A stretch of DNA of 64,000 nucleotides from Paracoccus sp. MBLB3053 (lineage in GTDB: Bacteria; Pseudomonadota; Alphaproteobacteria; Rhodobacterales; Rhodobacteraceae), in contig NZ_JAVQLW010000001.1 of the NCBI RefSeq assembly GCF_031822435.1, forward strand, positions 815,501 to 879,500, written 5' to 3'. Of this stretch, positions 8,104 to 16,470 are shown in pieces. Numbering within the stretch: the first letter of the stretch is position 1; every line of letters begins with the position of its first letter. The notes below the pieces were generated by a model that did not search any database, was not told the origin of the DNA, and saw only the letters and a list, made by a program, of their open reading frames with translations. A program made the position numbers and the translations under genes.

Positions 8104-8214
8104 CTGGGCGCCCCTTTCACTTCTGACTTCTGCGGGCGGCAAACTGGACTTGAACCGCCCCGCACCCTACATAGGTATCAGAAGCCTCATAAGAAAGCTC
8201 CCCAAGGTCCGTTG

Positions 8215-8871
8215 ATGTCCAACCCCATGCTGCAACTAATTGTTCTTGCCGCGATCGCGATTTTTCTGATCCTCCGGCTGCGGGGAGTCCTGGGCACGCG
8301 CGATGGCTTCGAACAGCCTCGTGTCCCTGAGGAAACCGTCACGCCACGCCGGTTCGATGTCATCGACGGCACCGCGGATGCATCCGACAACGATATTCTC
8401 GACCATGCCGAGCCCGGCAGCCCCAACGCCAAGGCTCTGATCGCGATGAAGAAGATCGAGCCTTCCTTTGAGGTGGGTCCGTTCCTTTCCGGAGCAAAAT
8501 CCGCATATGAGATGATCCTCATGGCCTTTGAACGCGGCGATCTGTCCAATGTGCGTGACTTTCTTGCTCCGCCAGTCGCCGAAGCCTTCGAAAGCGTCAT
8601 CGCAGATCGCGAAACTCGCGGCCTGACGACCGAGGCGCAATTCCTTGGCACGCGTGAGACCGCCCTGGCTTCGGCCGAATTCAATCCCGCGACCCGACAG
8701 GCCGAGGTTTCGGTCCGCTTCGTGGGCGAGATGATCATCGCCACGCGCGATGCTTCCGGGAATGTGGTTGACGGCGACCCGAAAGCTTCGCGCAAGCAGC
8801 GGGACGTCTGGACGTTCGCGCGTCAGATGGGGTCGGACGACCCGAACTGGCAGCTCGTCGCCACCGCTTAA
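8215..8871 (+). CDS. Tim44-like domain protein
   Basis: 218 residues. One N-terminal hydrophobic segment (about 4-20, MLQLIVLAAIAIFLILRL) is followed by a linker and a C-terminal Tim44-like domain (about 85-215: SAYEMILMAFERGDLSNVRDFLAPPVAEAFE ... VSVRFVGEMI ... KQRDVWTFARQ). Tim44 in mitochondria tethers Hsp70 to the import channel; the bacterial relatives (TimA) are membrane proteins of unclear role. The ATG at 8215 is preferred over the TTG directly before it, with AAGG ten bases upstream. The TAA is immediately followed by the start of the Smr gene. In relatives I recall mltA between these two; it is absent here. Confidence 0.85.
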   Translation: MSNPMLQLIVLAAIAIFLILRLRGVLGTRDGFEQPRVPEETVTPRRFDVIDGTADASDNDILDHAEPGSPNAKALIAMKKIEPSFEVGPFLSGAKSAYEMILMAFERGDLSNVRDFLAPPVAEAFESVIADRETRGLTTEAQFLGTRETALASAEFNPATRQAEVSVRFVGEMIIATRDASGNVVDGDPKASRKQRDVWTFARQMGSDDPNWQLVATA

Positions 8872-9477
8872 ATGGCGCGGCGCAGGGGCCTGTCGGCCGA
8901 CGAAGAGGCCCTCTGGTCGCGTGTCGCCAAAACCGCGGTGCCGATGCACCCGGCCAAGAAGCAAAGGCCAGAGCCGCTGGAGCCTCAGCGGCCGGCCGTT
9001 ACCCCCAAATCACGTTCCGTCGAACCTGAGGCGATGCCGCTTCAGGATTTTCGCATCGGGTCAAAGCCGCTGAAGAAGGCCACGACCCGCATCGACCTTT
9101 CGCCCCATCCGGGACAGGCGCTGCGGGAACAGCCGGTGCGGATGGATCACAAGACCCATCGCCGCATGAACCAGGGCAAGCTTGCACCGGAAGCCCGGAT
9201 CGACCTCCACGGCATGACCCTGAGCGTGGCGCAGCCTCAATTGATGCGCTTCATCCTGAATGCACATGCCGACGGGCGCAGGCTCGTGCTTGTCATCACC
9301 GGAAAGGGGCGCGAGGGAGGGGCTGACGCCCCGCTTCCAGTCCGACCCGGCGCGTTGCGTCACAATGTCCCCCTGTGGCTTCGCATGGCTCCGTTGCACC
9401 AGCTAGTCCTTCAGGTCAGGCCCGCCCATCGACGCCACGGCGGGGAAGGTGCCTATTACGTCTATCTTCGACGCTGA
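8872..9477 (+). CDS. Smr/MutS2-type endonuclease domain protein
   Basis: 201-residue protein with a basic, proline-rich N-terminal half and a C-terminal Smr domain. The domain shows the expected motifs: LHG in ARIDLHGMTL (about 112-114), TGKG in VLVITGKGREGG (144-147), and the end motif HGGEGAYYVYLRR at the C-terminus. Smr domains have DNA- or RNA-nicking activity; the stand-alone forms have been linked to nuclease or ribosome-rescue roles, and the function here is not resolved. The start ATG directly follows the stop of the Tim44-like gene, so the two are translationally coupled. A hairpin follows. Confidence 0.88.
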   Translation: MARRRGLSADEEALWSRVAKTAVPMHPAKKQRPEPLEPQRPAVTPKSRSVEPEAMPLQDFRIGSKPLKKATTRIDLSPHPGQALREQPVRMDHKTHRRMNQGKLAPEARIDLHGMTLSVAQPQLMRFILNAHADGRRLVLVITGKGREGGADAPLPVRPGALRHNVPLWLRMAPLHQLVLQVRPAHRRHGGEGAYYVYLRR

Positions 9478-9482
9478 AGAAA

Positions 9483-9504
9483 AAGGCGGCCCTGCGGCCG
9501 CCTT
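9483..9504 (+). terminator. Hairpin after the Smr gene
   Basis: GGCGGCC (9485-9491), loop CTGC, GGCCGCC (9496-9502), flanked by AA and TT. The T-run is only two bases, so as a terminator on the + strand it is weak; on the minus strand four A's read as TTTT just after the hairpin, which suits the convergent small gene better. Confidence 0.55.
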
Positions 9505-9509
9505 CCGGA

Positions 9510-9689
9510 CTAGGCGCTGTAATTTGCCTTTGGTCCCGCAAACCACCAGATGATCAGTCCCAAAAGCGGCAATACCGCGACGAGTACGATCCAGAGGATC
9601 TTGGTCGATGTCTGCTCGTTCGTGTTGATGATCGATGCGATCGCCCAGACATCCAAGGCAAAGATGATCGCGCTGATGAGGTAGCCCAT
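9510..9689 (-). CDS. Small PLD-nuclease N-terminal (PLDc_N) domain membrane protein
   Basis: A 59-residue open frame, ATG at 9689-9687 to TAG at 9512-9510, with GGGAG seven bases before the start. The product begins MGYLISAIIFALDVWAIASI, continues with NTNEQTSTKILWIVLVAVLP and ends LLGLIIWWFAGPKANYSA. Two membrane segments separated by a short polar loop, ending in a W-W-F-x-GP motif, match the PLDc_N family found at the N-terminus of cardiolipin synthases and as free-standing small proteins. Function of the free-standing form is unknown. It lies convergent to the Smr gene and downstream of hslU on the same strand. Confidence 0.85.
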   Translation of the reverse strand: MGYLISAIIFALDVWAIASIINTNEQTSTKILWIVLVAVLPLLGLIIWWFAGPKANYSA

Positions 9690-9756
9690 GAAGATCTCCC
9701 GGGTTGCTGCTGCGAATTCAACGACAGCAGCGCGCCGGGGTTCCCTTCATCCCGGC

Positions 9757-11064
9757 TCAGAGCACGTAGCGCGACAGATCGGTCGAACGCGACAGGTCAC
9801 CCAGATGCTTTTCAACAAAGGCATCATCGACGGTGACCATCTCACCCGATCGATCAGGCGCGCTGAAGGACAGTTCCTCGAACACACGCTCGATCACGGT
9901 GTAGAGGCGGCGGGCGCCGATGTTTTCCACCGATCCGTTCACCTCGGCGGCAATCCGTGCAAGCGAGCGGATGCCCGTCTCGGTAAACTCGACCTTGACG
10001 CCTTCGGTCGCCATGAGCGCGGTGTACTGGCGCGTCAACGCGTTGTCGGTCTCGGTCAGGATGCGGATGAAGTCATCCTCGGTCAGGGCGCGAAGTTCGA
10101 CCCGGATCGGCAATCGCCCCTGAAGCTCGGGCAGCAGGTCCGATGGCTTGGCGATATGGAAGGCGCCGCTTGCGATGAACAGGATGTGGTCGGTCTTGAC
10201 CGGGCCATACTTGGTGGAAACGGTCGTGCCCTCGATCAGCGGCAGCAGGTCGCGCTGCACACCCTCGCGCGAGACATCCCCGCCACGAGCATCGGTGCGT
10301 GTCGCGACCTTGTCGATCTCGTCGATGAAAACGATGCCGTTTTCCTGCACGCTTTCCAGCGCTGCGGCCTTGACCGTATCGTCGTCGAGAAGCTTGTCGG
10401 CCTCTTCCGAAATCAAGAGATCATAGCTTTCCGCGACAGTCACCTTGCGGCGCACGCGACGGCCGCCAAAAGCCTTCATCAGTCCCGACAGGTCCATCAT
10501 GCCGCCCATGGCACCGGGCGGCTGGCCGGGAATTTCCATCATGCCCAGCGGATTGGAATGATCCTGCAACTCAAGCTCGATGACGGTGTCATCCAATTCG
10601 CCACGCTTCAGCTTGTCGCGGAACATGTCGCGGGTCTGCTCGCGCGCATTCTCTCCGGCCAGCGCCGAGACGACGCGCTCTTCGGCAGACTTGTGGGCCC
10701 GCGCCTTCACCTCATCGCGCATCCGTTCGCGCGTCTCGATGATCGCGGCATCAGTAAGGTCGCGAATGATCTGCTCGACATCACGGCCGACATAGCCGAC
10801 CTCGGTGAATTTCGTGGCCTCGACCTTCAGGAAGGGCGCGCGCGCCAGCTTCGCCAGCCGGCGGCTGATCTCGGTCTTGCCAACGCCCGTCGGGCCGATC
10901 ATCAGGATGTTCTTCGGATAGACCTCATCGCGCAGATCATCACCCAACTGACGACGGCGCCAGCGATTGCGCAGCGCGACAGCAACCGCACGCTTGGCCT
11001 CTTTCTGCCCGATGATGAAGCGATCCAGCTCGGACACGATCTCGCGCGGCGTCAAATCACTCAT
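9757..11064 (-). CDS. hslU: HslU, ATPase subunit of the HslUV protease
   Basis: 435-residue AAA+ unfoldase that feeds substrates to HslV. Walker A GPTGVGKT at 57-64, Walker [10 protein letters not shown], sensor/box VII region around [20 protein letters not shown], and C-terminal YVL, the tail that docks into HslV pockets. The intermediate domain (about 110-235) is present, including a Gly/Met-rich [20 protein letters not shown]. The ATG at 11064 is the family start ([10 protein letters not shown]), with AAAGG about nine bases upstream. It follows hslV on the same strand after a 76-bp gap, so the pair is probably one operon, hslV first. Confidence 0.97.
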   Translation of the reverse strand: MSDLTPREIVSELDRFIIGQKEAKRAVAVALRNRWRRRQLGDDLRDEVYPKNILMIGPTGVGKTEISRRLAKLARAPFLKVEATKFTEVGYVGRDVEQIIRDLTDAAIIETRERMRDEVKARAHKSAEERVVSALAGENAREQTRDMFRDKLKRGELDDTVIELELQDHSNPLGMMEIPGQPPGAMGGMMDLSGLMKAFGGRRVRRKVTVAESYDLLISEEADKLLDDDTVKAAALESVQENGIVFIDEIDKVATRTDARGGDVSREGVQRDLLPLIEGTTVSTKYGPVKTDHILFIASGAFHIAKPSDLLPELQGRLPIRVELRALTEDDFIRILTETDNALTRQYTALMATEGVKVEFTETGIRSLARIAAEVNGSVENIGARRLYTVIERVFEELSFSAPDRSGEMVTVDDAFVEKHLGDLSRSTDLSRYVL

Positions 11065-11140
11065 GTTAGACCTTTCTTCTTGTGAGGCACGGGAGCAAAG
11101 GCCCGGTCGCGTGCCCATCATGTTGGGGTAAACCCCAGTC

Positions 11141-11695
11141 TCAGCCCAGGACCTCGACGGTCAGGTTGCCGTTCGTGTAGACGCAGATATCGGCGGCGAT
11201 GGCCATGGCCTTGCGGGCAACGCCTTCGGCATCAAGATCGCTTTCCATGAGGCCGCGCGCCGCCGCCAGCGCGTAATTGCCGCCCGATCCGATGGCGGCC
11301 ACGTCATGTTCGGGCTCAAGCACGTCACCCGCGCCCGTCACCACGAAAATGTCCTTGCCGTCGGTTACGATCAGCATCGCTTCGAGGTTGCGCAAATACT
11401 TGTCCATCCGCCAATCCTTCGCCAGGTCGACGCAGGCTCGCGCAAGCTGGCCCGGCGCGGATTCAAGCTTCTTCTCCAGCCGTTCGAGCAGGGTAAAGGC
11501 ATCGGCGGTCGAGCCCGCGAAGCCAACGACCACATCATGCCCGCCCGGCGTCAGGCGGCGAACCTTGCGGGCCGTGCCCTTCATCACGGTCTGGCCAACA
11601 CTGACCTGACCGTCCCCGGCGACGACAACCTTTCCGGCGCGCCGCACCGCGAGAATCGTGGTGCCGTGCCAGCCAGGAAATTTTTCATCGGACAT
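11141..11695 (-). CDS. hslV: HslV, peptidase subunit of the HslUV protease
   Basis: 184-residue N-terminal threonine peptidase forming a dodecamer capped by HslU. The N-terminal propeptide [11 protein letters not shown] is removed to expose T12 of TTILAVRR, the nucleophile. Conserved downstream motifs: [32 protein letters not shown], and [17 protein letters not shown] near the C-terminus. The ATG at 11695 has GGAG six bases upstream; the open frame extends upstream without family similarity. It is divergent from the capsule-type gene at 11779, with 83 bp between starts. Confidence 0.97.
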   Translation of the reverse strand: MSDEKFPGWHGTTILAVRRAGKVVVAGDGQVSVGQTVMKGTARKVRRLTPGGHDVVVGFAGSTADAFTLLERLEKKLESAPGQLARACVDLAKDWRMDKYLRNLEAMLIVTDGKDIFVVTGAGDVLEPEHDVAAIGSGGNYALAAARGLMESDLDAEGVARKAMAIAADICVYTNGNLTVEVLG

Positions 11696-11778
11696 GCGTA
11701 TTCTCCGCTTTGGTCTGCGGCTCAGATATGGGGCGCAGAAGGCTTTCGCAACCCGGCGCCGAAAGGTAGCCTGCGCGA

Positions 11779-12681
11779 ATGAGCAACCCACAGGTACTTC
11801 GGATCTATCTGGAAGGCCCGATGTTGAAGACCGCCCGCGACGGCAGCTTCAACTTCGCCAACGTATTGAAATCTGCGGTAGAAGCCGCCGGCTGGCGCGT
11901 CGAATGGCACCTGACCGGGACGCAGGCGCGGGCACGGGCCCCCGAATTGGACGGATACGCGCTTTATCACGCCGAGGCCCCGACCCATGATCGGGCGCTC
12001 ACGTTCCGACGGGCCTATCATTACCCGTTCTGGAATATCGAGCAGTTCCAACAGCGCTGGCGCTTCGAGGTGGCGCGCAGCACATTCGACCCCGCGCTCA
12101 TTGATCCCGACAAGGCGCGGCATTTCGTCGACAAGCTGAGATCGCGGGTCCTGCCCGGGCCCTCTCCAAGCCGTGGCGAAGCAATTCTCGTTCCCCTGCA
12201 GGATCGAATTCGGCTGTGCCGCAGCTTTCAAACCATGAGCCCGATCGAGATGCTGGACGCGGTCGCGGCGACAGGGCGGCCGGTCGTGGCAACGCTGCAT
12301 CCCAAACTGCAATACGACATGGAGGACACGGCCGCTTTGCAGTCTCTCGTGGACCGGCACCGCAATCTCAACTTTTCGACGGGCAGTGCGGCGCTTTTGC
12401 GCGACTGCGCCTTCGTGGCGACCCAAAACAGCGCAGTCGCCTTTGACGGGTTCATGCTCGGCAAACCGGCCGTCCTGTTCGGGCAGATCGACTTTCATCA
12501 TATCAGCCTGAACGTTGCCGAGCTGGGCGTCGAAACCGCCCTTGCGATGGCTGATAGCCATGCGCCCGATTACGACCGGTATCTCTACTGGTTTCTTGCG
12601 GAAAAATCCATCAACGCGACGCAAAACGACGCGGGCGAACAGATGCTTTCCGCAATGCGAAGGGGCGGCTGGCCGATCTGA
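11779..12681 (+). CDS. Uncharacterised protein resembling capsule polysaccharide glycosyltransferases
   Basis: 300 residues, no signal peptide or membrane segment. The C-terminal half has a pattern seen in capsule/Kdo-type glycosyltransferases: [20 protein letters not shown], then [31 protein letters not shown]. The 'T-Q-N-S-A-V-A-F-(E/D)-(G/A)-hydrophobic-L-G-K-P' segment is the typical nucleotide-sugar-binding C-domain motif of GT-B capsule enzymes. The N-terminal half ([32 protein letters not shown]) is less familiar. No other polysaccharide gene is nearby, so the acceptor cannot be guessed. The gene is divergent from hslV and convergent with trxA. No strong Shine-Dalgarno is seen. Confidence 0.6.
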   Translation: MSNPQVLRIYLEGPMLKTARDGSFNFANVLKSAVEAAGWRVEWHLTGTQARARAPELDGYALYHAEAPTHDRALTFRRAYHYPFWNIEQFQQRWRFEVARSTFDPALIDPDKARHFVDKLRSRVLPGPSPSRGEAILVPLQDRIRLCRSFQTMSPIEMLDAVAATGRPVVATLHPKLQYDMEDTAALQSLVDRHRNLNFSTGSAALLRDCAFVATQNSAVAFDGFMLGKPAVLFGQIDFHHISLNVAELGVETALAMADSHAPDYDRYLYWFLAEKSINATQNDAGEQMLSAMRRGGWPI

Positions 12682-12702
12682 CTGCCGCCACCTTCTGCCG
12701 GA

Positions 12703-13023
12703 TCAGATGGAATCGTCGATCCACGCTTTCAGCGCGGCCTTGGGCGCGGCGCCGATCTTGTTCGAAACGACTTCGCCGTCCTTGAACAGGAACAGCGCCG
12801 GAATTCCGCGCACACCCAGGGCAGCCGGGCTTTCCGGGTTTTCGTCCACGTTAACCTTCACGATCTTGACCTTGCCGTCGTATTCGGCGGCGAGCTCTTC
12901 CAGGGCCGGGCCGATCTGGCGGCAGGGGCCGCACCATTCCGCCCAGAAATCGACCACGACCGGGGTCGCGGACTGGCGGACTTCGCTGTCGAATTCGGCG
13001 TCGGATACGGCTTGGGTGGCCAT
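12703..13023 (-). CDS. trxA: Thioredoxin
   Basis: 106-residue thiol-disulfide oxidoreductase that keeps cytoplasmic proteins reduced. Active site WCGPC with C31 and C34, buried D25 in VVVDFWAEW, and cis-proline in [15 protein letters not shown]. Typical single-domain length. AGGAG lies six bases before the ATG. It lies 55 bp downstream of addA on the same strand, the common alphaproteobacterial order addB-addA-trxA. Confidence 0.97.
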   Translation of the reverse strand: MATQAVSDAEFDSEVRQSATPVVVDFWAEWCGPCRQIGPALEELAAEYDGKVKIVKVNVDENPESPAALGVRGIPALFLFKDGEVVSNKIGAAPKAALKAWIDDSI

Positions 13024-13077
13024 GAATTTCTCCTGCTATGCGCCGGCCCCGGGCCGGCTGGGCGTGTTCGACTAGAG

Positions 13078-16000
13078 CTAGGGAGCGGACCCGACCGGGT
13101 CAAGGGCCGCCAGCACGCTGTCAAGCAGCGCATCGGGAAGCAGCATGAGGCTACGCGTTGCAGTCCAGAGCACGGCTGCCTCGACAGGAGTATACGGCCA
13201 GAGCTGGCGCAAGGCCGCGCGATAGGCTGCCATCTGCCTCAGGATACCCAATGGCGTGGCCTCGGGCTGGGCAGGCACGTCGCGGTTGGACTTGTAGTCG
13301 ACGGCAAGGATGCGATCGGGCGTAACGACAAGACGATCGATCTTGCCGAAAAGCATCCCGATACCGGGCAGGGGGGCCGAAAGCGCCAGTTCCTGAAAGA
13401 CTTCGGCGCCTTGCGGCAAGGCGAAGACGCTCGCCAGATCCGGCGCCGCCATGATCTGGCGAGCCTCGTCAAGAAGCCAGGCCAGATCATCCGGTCCGGG
13501 CAGGCCGCCTTCGCCATCCGACAGCACGTCGCGGGCGATATCGCCCCACTCGGCAGGATTTCGGCCCGGCAGGTGCTCGAGCAGAAGATGCAGCCTTGTC
13601 CCGGCAAGCATCGCGGAGGCGGCATCCCCGTCCCCGGTTGCCGCCAGGATCTTGGCGCCGCCAAGTGAAGTGGCGCCTATGGGCCTCCGCTTTTCGGGCA
13701 TAGGCGGTGGGGTCGCGCGCAGCCATGTCGGCTCATCGATCTTCGCCTTTGCGAATTTCAATGTCTCGGGGGCAGTGCCAGGCCATTCGCCAAAGCTCAG
13801 GCGGCGGACCTCTCCTCCCCATGGCGCAGGAAGTCGGGTCTCGGCCAGCTCGGTGCGACCGAAGGCCGCCTCGACAAGACTGTGCCAGCTGTCCTCACCC
13901 GCGCCAGTCTCGCCCGCAGCGGCAAGGATCAGCCAGCTTTCGGCCCGTGTCAGGCCAACATAAAGCAGCCGCTTGCGTTCCTGCAGCTGACGTTCGGTCT
14001 GTTCGGCGGCGAGTTCTTCGATCTCGGTGGGTCTCTCTCCCTTTCTGCCTCGCCAAAGCTGCGTGCCATCGGGCAGCTTCAGAACCTGTCCCTCGCGCGG
14101 GGGGCGGCGCTTGGCGCTGTCGGGCATGATGACGACCGGGCTTTCGAGCCCCTTCGAGCCATGAACCGTCATGACGCGGATCAGCCCCTCGCCATGCTCG
14201 CCTGCCGAACCCGGCTGGCGCTTGACCTCGACATCGTCGCCGGTCAGCCAGACAAGAAATCCGGTCAGCGATGGCGTTTCGCTGCTTTCATAGCTCAGCG
14301 CCTGCGACAGAAGCTCGTCTATCCCGTCCTCTGCCTCGGGTCCAAGGCGGGCAACCATCCTCTCGCGCGCGCCATGGCGGATCAGCAGGCGCGAAATCAG
14401 GTCATAGGGGCGCATGAAGCCGGTCTGGCCCATAAGGTCAGACAACAGTTCGACTGCGGCCCGATGCCCGGATTCGCGCAGCCTGCGCCAGAGGTATTCA
14501 TTTTTCTTGCGGCCTGCGGCAAGCCGGTAAAGCTCTTCCTCGCTCAGCCCGAAAATGGGCGAACGCAGGGCCGCGGCCAGTGACAGGTCGTCCTCGGGCG
14601 TGGCGAGGACCGAGAGGACGGCGCGGATGTCGCGCACGGCCATCTCTCCGGCAAGCTTGAGCCGGTCCGCGCCCGCCACGGGAAGGTTCGCGGCCTTGAG
14701 CGCCGCGATGATCTCGGCAAAAAGCTCCGAGCGGCGCTGGACAAGGATCAGGATATCGCCTGCCCGCACCCGCCGCACCTTGCCTTCCTTGGCGTCGAAG
14801 ATCGGCGTGCCCAGCATGTCGCGGATCGCTCGGGCGATGGCGCGGGCAAGCTGGGTCGTCTCGGAGTTCTCGGCAGGCTTGTCGACCGGATCGGTCCAGT
14901 CTCCGGGTTCGGGCTTTTCGGGCTTCGGTATCGACGGCCAGAGGTCGACCCGACCAGGCATGTCAGTGCGGAACGCCCGATGCCTGGGCGGGACGCCCAG
15001 CCCCCGCGCCGCCTCGCCGGCGAAGACCTGATCGACCAGCGAAAGGACCGCGGTCGAAGACCGGAAGGAATGCAGCAGCTCAAGCACCTGCATCGGGTTG
15101 CCGACCGTCGAGAAGGCTTCGGCAAAGCCGCTCCGCCTTGCCTCGAAGACGGCGATATCGGCGCCCTGGAAAGAATAGATCGACTGCTTGGGATCGCCGA
15201 CCACGAAAAGGCTTCGCGAACCCGGATCTCGTGCGCCCTCGCCCGAGGTGAACTCGTCTGTCAGCCTCTCGATCACCTGCCATTGGGCAGGACTGGTGTC
15301 CTGCGCCTCGTCGACAAGGATATGGTCGATGCCGCCATCCAGTCGGAACAGCACCCATTGCGCCATGCTGTTTTCCGAAAGCAGCCGAGCTGTGCGGTCG
15401 ATCAGATCGTCGAAATCAAGAAAACCCAGCGCCGCCTTCTGCGTCTCGTAGCGCCGAAGGAAGGCATGGCCGAAGCGGTGCAGCGCAAGGCTGCGCTCGG
15501 CCATGGCCAAGGCGAGCCGCTGCGGGCGGGCTTCTTGAACGCGCTCCATCAGGAAATGCAGATCGTCGATCAATTCGGCGCAGGGGCCCTGCCGCAATGC
15601 CTTGGTCGGGAAGCCGTCGATCTTGGCGCTAAATGGTTCCTTGGCGCCCGAGCCCGTCAGGAGCACCGATTCCAGCAAGAGAAGTTCGGCCAGGCCCGGC
15701 TGGGACCAGTTTCCGGGCTGCAGCTTGGCGGCGGCCTTCTGGTCATTTGTGCCACCCTTCAGCAGCAAGGGGATCAGCCCTGCGATGACCTTCGTGCCAT
15801 CTGAAAAGCAGCGCGACAGAAGGAGATCAAGATCGTCGCCCGGCCCCAGCCCGCAGGCCTCCCAGAGCAGGTCCCGGTCTGCGGGGGCATCGAACCCCCG
15901 CAGACCGGCGAGGAAGGCGTCGAGGTTTTCGCCGGAATGAAGCAGCAGGAGATCAGCGAGCTCGGCTGCGTTCTCGCGGGCCATGTCCTCGATAATTTCC

Positions 16001-16470
16001 GAGCGGATCAGGGCGGCGCTGCGATCATCAAGTTCGGTAAAGCCATGCGGCACGCCCGCCTCGATCGGAAAGCGGCGCAGCACCCCCGCGCAGAAGCTGT
16101 GGATCGTCTGGACCTTGAGCCCGCCCGGTGCCTCGATCGCGCGGGCAAAAAGGCGGCGCGCGGCGGGGAGGTCGGGTTCGCGATCCTCGCCCAGCCGGGC
16201 GAGTTCATCGCGCAGCCGGTCCTCGGGCAGCATGGCCCATTTGCCCAGGCGCTGCAGAAGACGGTTCTGCATCTCGGTCGCGGCAGCCTTCGTATAGGTC
16301 AGGCAGAGGATTTTTTCGGGAGCGGTCCCCGCAAGCAGCAGGCGTGCCACGCGATCGGTCAGCACCCGTGTCTTGCCCGATCCGGCATTGGCAGTCAGCC
16401 AGGTCGAGCGGAACGGATCGGCGGCCCGTACCTGCGCCAGCGTCGCTTCGTCGAACTTCATCTCAGACAT
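13078..16470 (-). CDS. addA: AddA, helicase-nuclease subunit of AddAB
   Basis: 1130-residue UvrD-family helicase with a C-terminal nuclease domain. With AddB it processes double-strand breaks for RecA loading. Walker A ANAGSGKT at 27-34, motif II in DHILVDEAQDTS, motif III VVGDPKQSIYSFQGAD, motif V/VI in RVMTVHGSKGLESPVV and LYVGLTRAE. The RecB-type nuclease signature is DRILAVDYKSNRD near residue 1060. The ATG at 16470 (AAAGG upstream) overlaps the end of addB by 8 bp; a second ATG at 16461 is possible. Length fits AddA of Rhodobacteraceae. Confidence 0.96.
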   Translation of the reverse strand: MSEMKFDEATLAQVRAADPFRSTWLTANAGSGKTRVLTDRVARLLLAGTAPEKILCLTYTKAAATEMQNRLLQRLGKWAMLPEDRLRDELARLGEDREPDLPAARRLFARAIEAPGGLKVQTIHSFCAGVLRRFPIEAGVPHGFTELDDRSAALIRSEIIEDMARENAAELADLLLLHSGENLDAFLAGLRGFDAPADRDLLWEACGLGPGDDLDLLLSRCFSDGTKVIAGLIPLLLKGGTNDQKAAAKLQPGNWSQPGLAELLLLESVLLTGSGAKEPFSAKIDGFPTKALRQGPCAELIDDLHFLMERVQEARPQRLALAMAERSLALHRFGHAFLRRYETQKAALGFLDFDDLIDRTARLLSENSMAQWVLFRLDGGIDHILVDEAQDTSPAQWQVIERLTDEFTSGEGARDPGSRSLFVVGDPKQSIYSFQGADIAVFEARRSGFAEAFSTVGNPMQVLELLHSFRSSTAVLSLVDQVFAGEAARGLGVPPRHRAFRTDMPGRVDLWPSIPKPEKPEPGDWTDPVDKPAENSETTQLARAIARAIRDMLGTPIFDAKEGKVRRVRAGDILILVQRRSELFAEIIAALKAANLPVAGADRLKLAGEMAVRDIRAVLSVLATPEDDLSLAAALRSPIFGLSEEELYRLAAGRKKNEYLWRRLRESGHRAAVELLSDLMGQTGFMRPYDLISRLLIRHGARERMVARLGPEAEDGIDELLSQALSYESSETPSLTGFLVWLTGDDVEVKRQPGSAGEHGEGLIRVMTVHGSKGLESPVVIMPDSAKRRPPREGQVLKLPDGTQLWRGRKGERPTEIEELAAEQTERQLQERKRLLYVGLTRAESWLILAAAGETGAGEDSWHSLVEAAFGRTELAETRLPAPWGGEVRRLSFGEWPGTAPETLKFAKAKIDEPTWLRATPPPMPEKRRPIGATSLGGAKILAATGDGDAASAMLAGTRLHLLLEHLPGRNPAEWGDIARDVLSDGEGGLPGPDDLAWLLDEARQIMAAPDLASVFALPQGAEVFQELALSAPLPGIGMLFGKIDRLVVTPDRILAVDYKSNRDVPAQPEATPLGILRQMAAYRAALRQLWPYTPVEAAVLWTATRSLMLLPDALLDSVLAALDPVGSAP

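Noticed and set aside
9700..9740. Hairpin GCTGCTG/CAGCAGC after hslU as terminator
   Set aside because: Seven-bp stem with a 12-base loop and no T-run; too weak to call.
9688..11085. 465-codon + strand frame antisense to hslU
   Set aside because: Shadow of the conserved hslU reading frame; no motif and no ribosome binding site.
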